Part shown: one piece after another, positions 59,953 through 64,000 of the stretch
How positions within the stretch are numbered: position 1 is the first letter of the stretch
How the letters are laid out: every line of letters starts with the position of its first letter
Source: Gilichinskyi gelida
Lineage (GTDB): Bacteria > Acidobacteriota > Thermoanaerobaculia > Gp7-AA8
DNA: 64,000 nucleotides
NCBI GenBank assembly: GCA_038040385.1
Contig: JBBPII010000004.1
Span: 310,001-374,000, forward strand
Direction: 5' to 3'
The notes under the pieces: generated by a model
Told to the model about the DNA's origin: nothing
The model's database searches: none
The model's input: the letters and a program-made list of their open reading frames with translations, nothing else
Translations under genes and position numbers: made by a program

Positions 59953-60246
59953 TTACACGCCCTCAATGAAGTCGGGGGCTTTCTCCCCTTCTTTCAATCT
60001 CACGTACGCCTTCCGCCAGTCGCGGCGCTTGCCGGAAGAGCGGCCCATCCGCTTGATCTTGCCGCGGACGTTGAAGAGACGGACTTCGTCGACCTTGACC
60101 TTGAACAGCATCTCGACGGCATTCTTGACCTGAATCTTGTTTGCCTTGGGGTCGACCTCGAAGGCGATGACGTTGGTGCCTTCCTCGCGCATGGTGGTCG
60201 ACTTCTCCGTCACCAGCGGACGGCGGATGATCTGGTTCGCGTTCAT
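59953..60246 (-). CDS. rplW: 50S ribosomal protein L23
   Basis: The 97-aa protein has IIRRPLVTEKSTTM and FEVDPKANKIQVKNAVEMLF. It docks trigger factor and SRP at the tunnel exit. It overlaps rplD by 4 nt. Confidence 0.98.
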   Translation of the reverse strand: MNANQIIRRPLVTEKSTTMREEGTNVIAFEVDPKANKIQVKNAVEMLFKVKVDEVRLFNVRGKIKRMGRSSGKRRDWRKAYVRLKEGEKAPDFIEGV

Positions 60247-60875
60247 GACTCCAGCGCCTCCGTCAGCCGCTGCAGCGCGTCCTGGCTGAGCACGATGTAC
60301 CGGCTGTTGACCACGTCGTAGACGTTGACGTGCAGCGCGTCGACGAGCAGCAGCTTCGGGTTGTTCCGCGCCGCGAGGGCCAGGTTGGTGTTGTCGGCGG
60401 AATCGACGAGCAGCGCTTTGCCCTCGACGCCGATCTTGTTGACCTTCTCGGCCAGGGCCTTCGACTTCGGCTCGTCGACCGAGAGGTCGTTGAGAAGGAC
60501 GAGCTTCCCTTCCTTCACCCGCTGCGAGAGCGCCGACTTCAGCGCCGCCTTCTTCTCCTGCGCGTTCATCTTGTAGGAGTAGTCGCGGGGAGTAGGGCCG
60601 AAGACCGTGCCGCCGTGGCGGTGAATCGGCGGACGGTTACCGCCCTGACGGGCGCGCCCCGTGCCCTTCTGGCGGAACGGCTTCTTGCCGGAGCCGGCCA
60701 CTTCGGAGCGGTTCTTGACCTTGTGCGTCCCCTGCCGGAGCGAGGCGAGGTAGTTGCGCACCGCCTCATGAATGAGGTGCTCCTTGTAGGGGTAGCCGAA
60801 GATGTCGTCGGACAGCTCGAAGGAGCCGACCTTCTTGTTGTTCCAGTCTTTGATGTCGATGGTAGGCATCGTCAT
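60243..60875 (-). CDS. rplD: 50S ribosomal protein L4
   Basis: The 210-aa protein has the tunnel loop KNRSEVAGSGKKPFRQKGTG and VFGPTPRDYSYKMN. In many bacteria L4 represses the S10 operon; no such leader is obvious here. It overlaps rplC by 4 nt. Confidence 0.97.
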   Translation of the reverse strand: MTMPTIDIKDWNNKKVGSFELSDDIFGYPYKEHLIHEAVRNYLASLRQGTHKVKNRSEVAGSGKKPFRQKGTGRARQGGNRPPIHRHGGTVFGPTPRDYSYKMNAQEKKAALKSALSQRVKEGKLVLLNDLSVDEPKSKALAEKVNKIGVEGKALLVDSADNTNLALAARNNPKLLLVDALHVNVYDVVNSRYIVLSQDALQRLTEALES

Positions 60876-61513
60876 TCACCCCGCTTCCCGTTCCTCGAGA
60901 AGCGCACGACCACCAGGCCGTTGCGCCCGCCCGGCACGGCGCCGCGGATGTAGAGGAGGTTGTTTTCCGCGTCCACTTTGGCCACCCGGAGGTTCTTGAC
61001 CGTGACCTGGTTACCGCCCATCCGCCCGCCCATGCGCATGCCCTTCATGACCCGCGACGGAAAGGCCGAGGCGCCGATCGATCCGGGAGCGCGATGGAAC
61101 ATCGAGCCGTGGGTGGCCCGGCCGCCGCGGAAGTGGTGGCGCTTGACCACGCCCTGAAAGCCCTTCCCCTTCGACTGGCCGACCACGTCGATCGAGTCGC
61201 CGGGCTTGAACATGTCGACCTGCACGCGGTCGCCGACGTTCGCGTCGCCCGAGTACTCGAACTCGCAGAGGGTCCGCACCGGGGGGATGCCGGCCTTCTC
61301 GAAATGGCCGCGCAACGCGCTGGTCACGCGGCGGTTGGAGACCTTCTCCACCAGCCCGACCTGCACCGCGTCGTAGCCGTCTTTTTCAGCCGTCTTCTTC
61401 TGCACCACGAGGCAAGGGCCGGCCTGGATGACGGTGACCGGCACCAGCGCGCCGTCCTCGGCGAACACCTGGGTCATCCCGACCTTCTTGCCAATGATTC
61501 CTTCGATTGCCAT
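60872..61513 (-). CDS. rplC: 50S ribosomal protein L3
   Basis: The 213-aa protein has GIIGKKVGMTQVFAEDG and GKGFQGVVKRHHFRGGRATH with its conserved glutamine-modification region. I chose the ATG at 61513 over the GTG at 61522. Confidence 0.97.
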   Translation of the reverse strand: MAIEGIIGKKVGMTQVFAEDGALVPVTVIQAGPCLVVQKKTAEKDGYDAVQVGLVEKVSNRRVTSALRGHFEKAGIPPVRTLCEFEYSGDANVGDRVQVDMFKPGDSIDVVGQSKGKGFQGVVKRHHFRGGRATHGSMFHRAPGSIGASAFPSRVMKGMRMGGRMGGNQVTVKNLRVAKVDAENNLLYIRGAVPGGRNGLVVVRFSRNGKRGE

Positions 61514-61524
61514 TGTCTTCACCC

Positions 61525-61615
61525 AGCTCTTAGCTGTTAGCTGTTAGCTATTAGCTGTTAGGTCTGCGCTCGTCGCTGTCAGTGTTCCTGACAGCTAGGA
61601 GCTAAGAGCTAACAG

Positions 61616-61618
<3 letters not shown>
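61525..61618. repeat. Palindromic repeat, family H, between rpsJ and rplC
   Basis: Words AGCTCTTAGCTGTTAGCTG and ATTAGCTGTTAG are answered by CAGCTAGGAGCTAAGAGC and TAACAGCT. A second hairpin (GCTGTCAGTGTTCCTGACAGC) is in the middle. It is A+T-rich, unlike the other families, and overlaps the rpsJ stop codon. Confidence 0.9.
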
Positions 61619-61933
<315 letters not shown>

Positions 61934-61956
61934 GGTCGTGTCTTCCTCAAAGAACA

Positions 61957-62013
61957 TGTGTAGCGGCGGCCGCTCCGGCCGCCGTGGGCGGGCGAGAGCG
62001 CCCGCCCCTACAC
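61957..62013. repeat. Palindromic repeat, family C, between tuf and rpsJ
   Basis: TGTGTAGCGGCGGCCGCTCCGG and GAGCGCCCGCCCCTACACT with an inner GGGCGGGCGAGAGCGCCCGCCC. It starts 4 nt after the tuf stop codon. Confidence 0.9.
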
Positions 62014-62017
62014 TCCC

Positions 62018-63211
<1,194 letters not shown>

Positions 63212-63249
63212 GTGTCACTAACCTCCGTAGCTGCGAGCTGAGCTCGTTC

Positions 63250-64000
63250 TTATCCTGCAACTTTGGCAATTACTTCATCGGCGACGCTCTTCGGCGCCGG
63301 CTCGTACGCAAAGAACTGCATGGTGTAGCTGGCGCGCCCCTGCGACATCGAGCGGAGCTGCGTCGCGTATCCGAACATCTCCGAGAGCGGCACATGGGCC
63401 CGGATGGCCTTCGCCCCGCCGCGCTCTTCCATCTGCTGGATCTTGCCGCGGCGCCGCGAGAGGTCGCCCATGACGTCGCCCGCATAATCCTCGGGCGTCA
63501 CCACTTCGACGTCCATGATCGGTTCCTTGATGATCGGACCGGCCTTGCGGGCGGCTTCCTGGAAGGCCATGGAGCCGGCGATCTTGAAGGCCATTTCGCT
63601 GGAGTCGACGTCGTGGTACGAGCCGTCGTACAGAATGGCGCGCACCCCGGTCATCGGATATCCAGCCAGAATGCCCTTCTCCATCGCTTCCTTGATGCCC
63701 TGCTCGGTCGGCTTGATGAACTCCCTCGGCACGCTGCCGCCGACCGTCTCGTTGACGAACTCGAAGTCCTTCTCCGTGATCGGCTCGAGGCGGATCTTGA
63801 CGTCGCCGAACTGCCCCTTGCCGCCCGACTGGCGGACGAAGCGGCCGTGCGCCTGCGCCGTGCGGGTGATGGCCTCGCGGTAGGCGACCTGCGGCTTGCC
63901 GACGTTGGCGCCGACGCCGAACTCGCGCACCATGCGGTCGACGATGATCTCCAGGTGCAGCTCGCCCATCCCGCGGATGATGGTCTGGTTGGTCTCCGGG
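63250..64000 (-). CDS. fusA: Elongation factor G, C-terminal part
   Basis: The frame runs through the window edge; 249 codons plus the stop are visible, from PETNQTIIRGMGELHLEIIV to AKVAG. These are domains III to V, with GYPMTGVRAILYDGSYHDVD and the domain V pattern MEERGGAKAIRAHVPLSEMF. It drives ribosome translocation. It is 38 nt upstream of tuf. Confidence 0.96.
   Translation of the reverse strand, partial: PETNQTIIRGMGELHLEIIVDRMVREFGVGANVGKPQVAYREAITRTAQAHGRFVRQSGGKGQFGDVKIRLEPITEKDFEFVNETVGGSVPREFIKPTEQGIKEAMEKGILAGYPMTGVRAILYDGSYHDVDSSEMAFKIAGSMAFQEAARKAGPIIKEPIMDVEVVTPEDYAGDVMGDLSRRRGKIQQMEERGGAKAIRAHVPLSEMFGYATQLRSMSQGRASYTMQFFAYEPAPKSVADEVIAKVAG

Overview
The window is about 64 kb of GC-rich (roughly two-thirds G+C) chromosome from a Gram-negative, respiring bacterium. 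Outer-membrane traits (a TonB-dependent receptor), an alternative complex III respiratory module, a full System I cytochrome c maturation operon and zinc-ribbon ribosomal proteins (S4, S14, L36) point to the Acidobacteriota, possibly a Thermoanaerobaculia-like lineage. This assignment is inference from gene content; no rRNA gene is present to confirm it. The sequence has one 100-N assembly gap (23238-23337).

Layout. 1-4.5 kb (minus): alternative complex III genes actC (partial), actB, actA and a DUF502 membrane protein. 4.7-7.5 kb: cupin anti-sigma and short ECF sigma factor, a NadR-like kinase with a PnuC-type transporter, a YjbR-family protein and a hicBA toxin-antitoxin pair. 7.6-11.7 kb: a TonB receptor behind a TPP riboswitch, then a BlaR1-like protease with an STN tail and its BlaI repressor behind a palindromic operator. 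11.7-18.9 kb (minus): ccmABCDEFGHI. 18.9-22.7 kb (plus): a HEAT-cyclophilin lipoprotein, a 54-aa membrane protein, a 2-hydroxyacid dehydrogenase and an isochorismatase-family hydrolase. 22.7-27.6 kb (minus): a two-gene cassette, SIR2-like-TIR protein followed by an nSTAND NTPase-TM-WD40 protein; this is the best candidate for an undescribed conflict or defence system. 27.7-35.2 kb: a lipoprotein, two single-domain response regulators, an EamA transporter, a secreted protein, and an aldehyde dehydrogenase / glutamine-synthetase-like ligase / SDR cassette. 35.2-46 kb: a tail-fibre-like secreted protein and a type IIG-like restriction-modification enzyme, each placed just after another gene's stop codon and followed by a copy of that gene's 3' tail, plus a DUF900 lipoprotein, a DUF4097 protein and an M28 peptidase. 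46.1-64 kb (minus): the complete ribosomal-protein/secY/adk/map/infA/rpoA super-operon from fusA (partial) and tuf to rplQ.

The most striking pattern not explained by genes is a set of 22 palindromic elements of about nine word families (20-131 bp). Fifteen of the 16 intergenic copies start within 0-12 nt of a stop codon, on its downstream side, whichever strand the gene is on. Six further copies lie in frame inside protein genes (ActB, a NadR-like kinase, CcmH, the HEAT-cyclophilin lipoprotein, and the C-terminal tails of CcmA and CcmF), where they add low-complexity peptides.

Functionally, the ccm operon supplies the covalent heme attachment needed by the pentaheme ActA of alternative complex III. 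The riboswitch-controlled receptor and the PnuC/kinase pair point to vitamin or cofactor salvage. The middle of the window (22-43 kb) is accessory and has clear marks of insertion.
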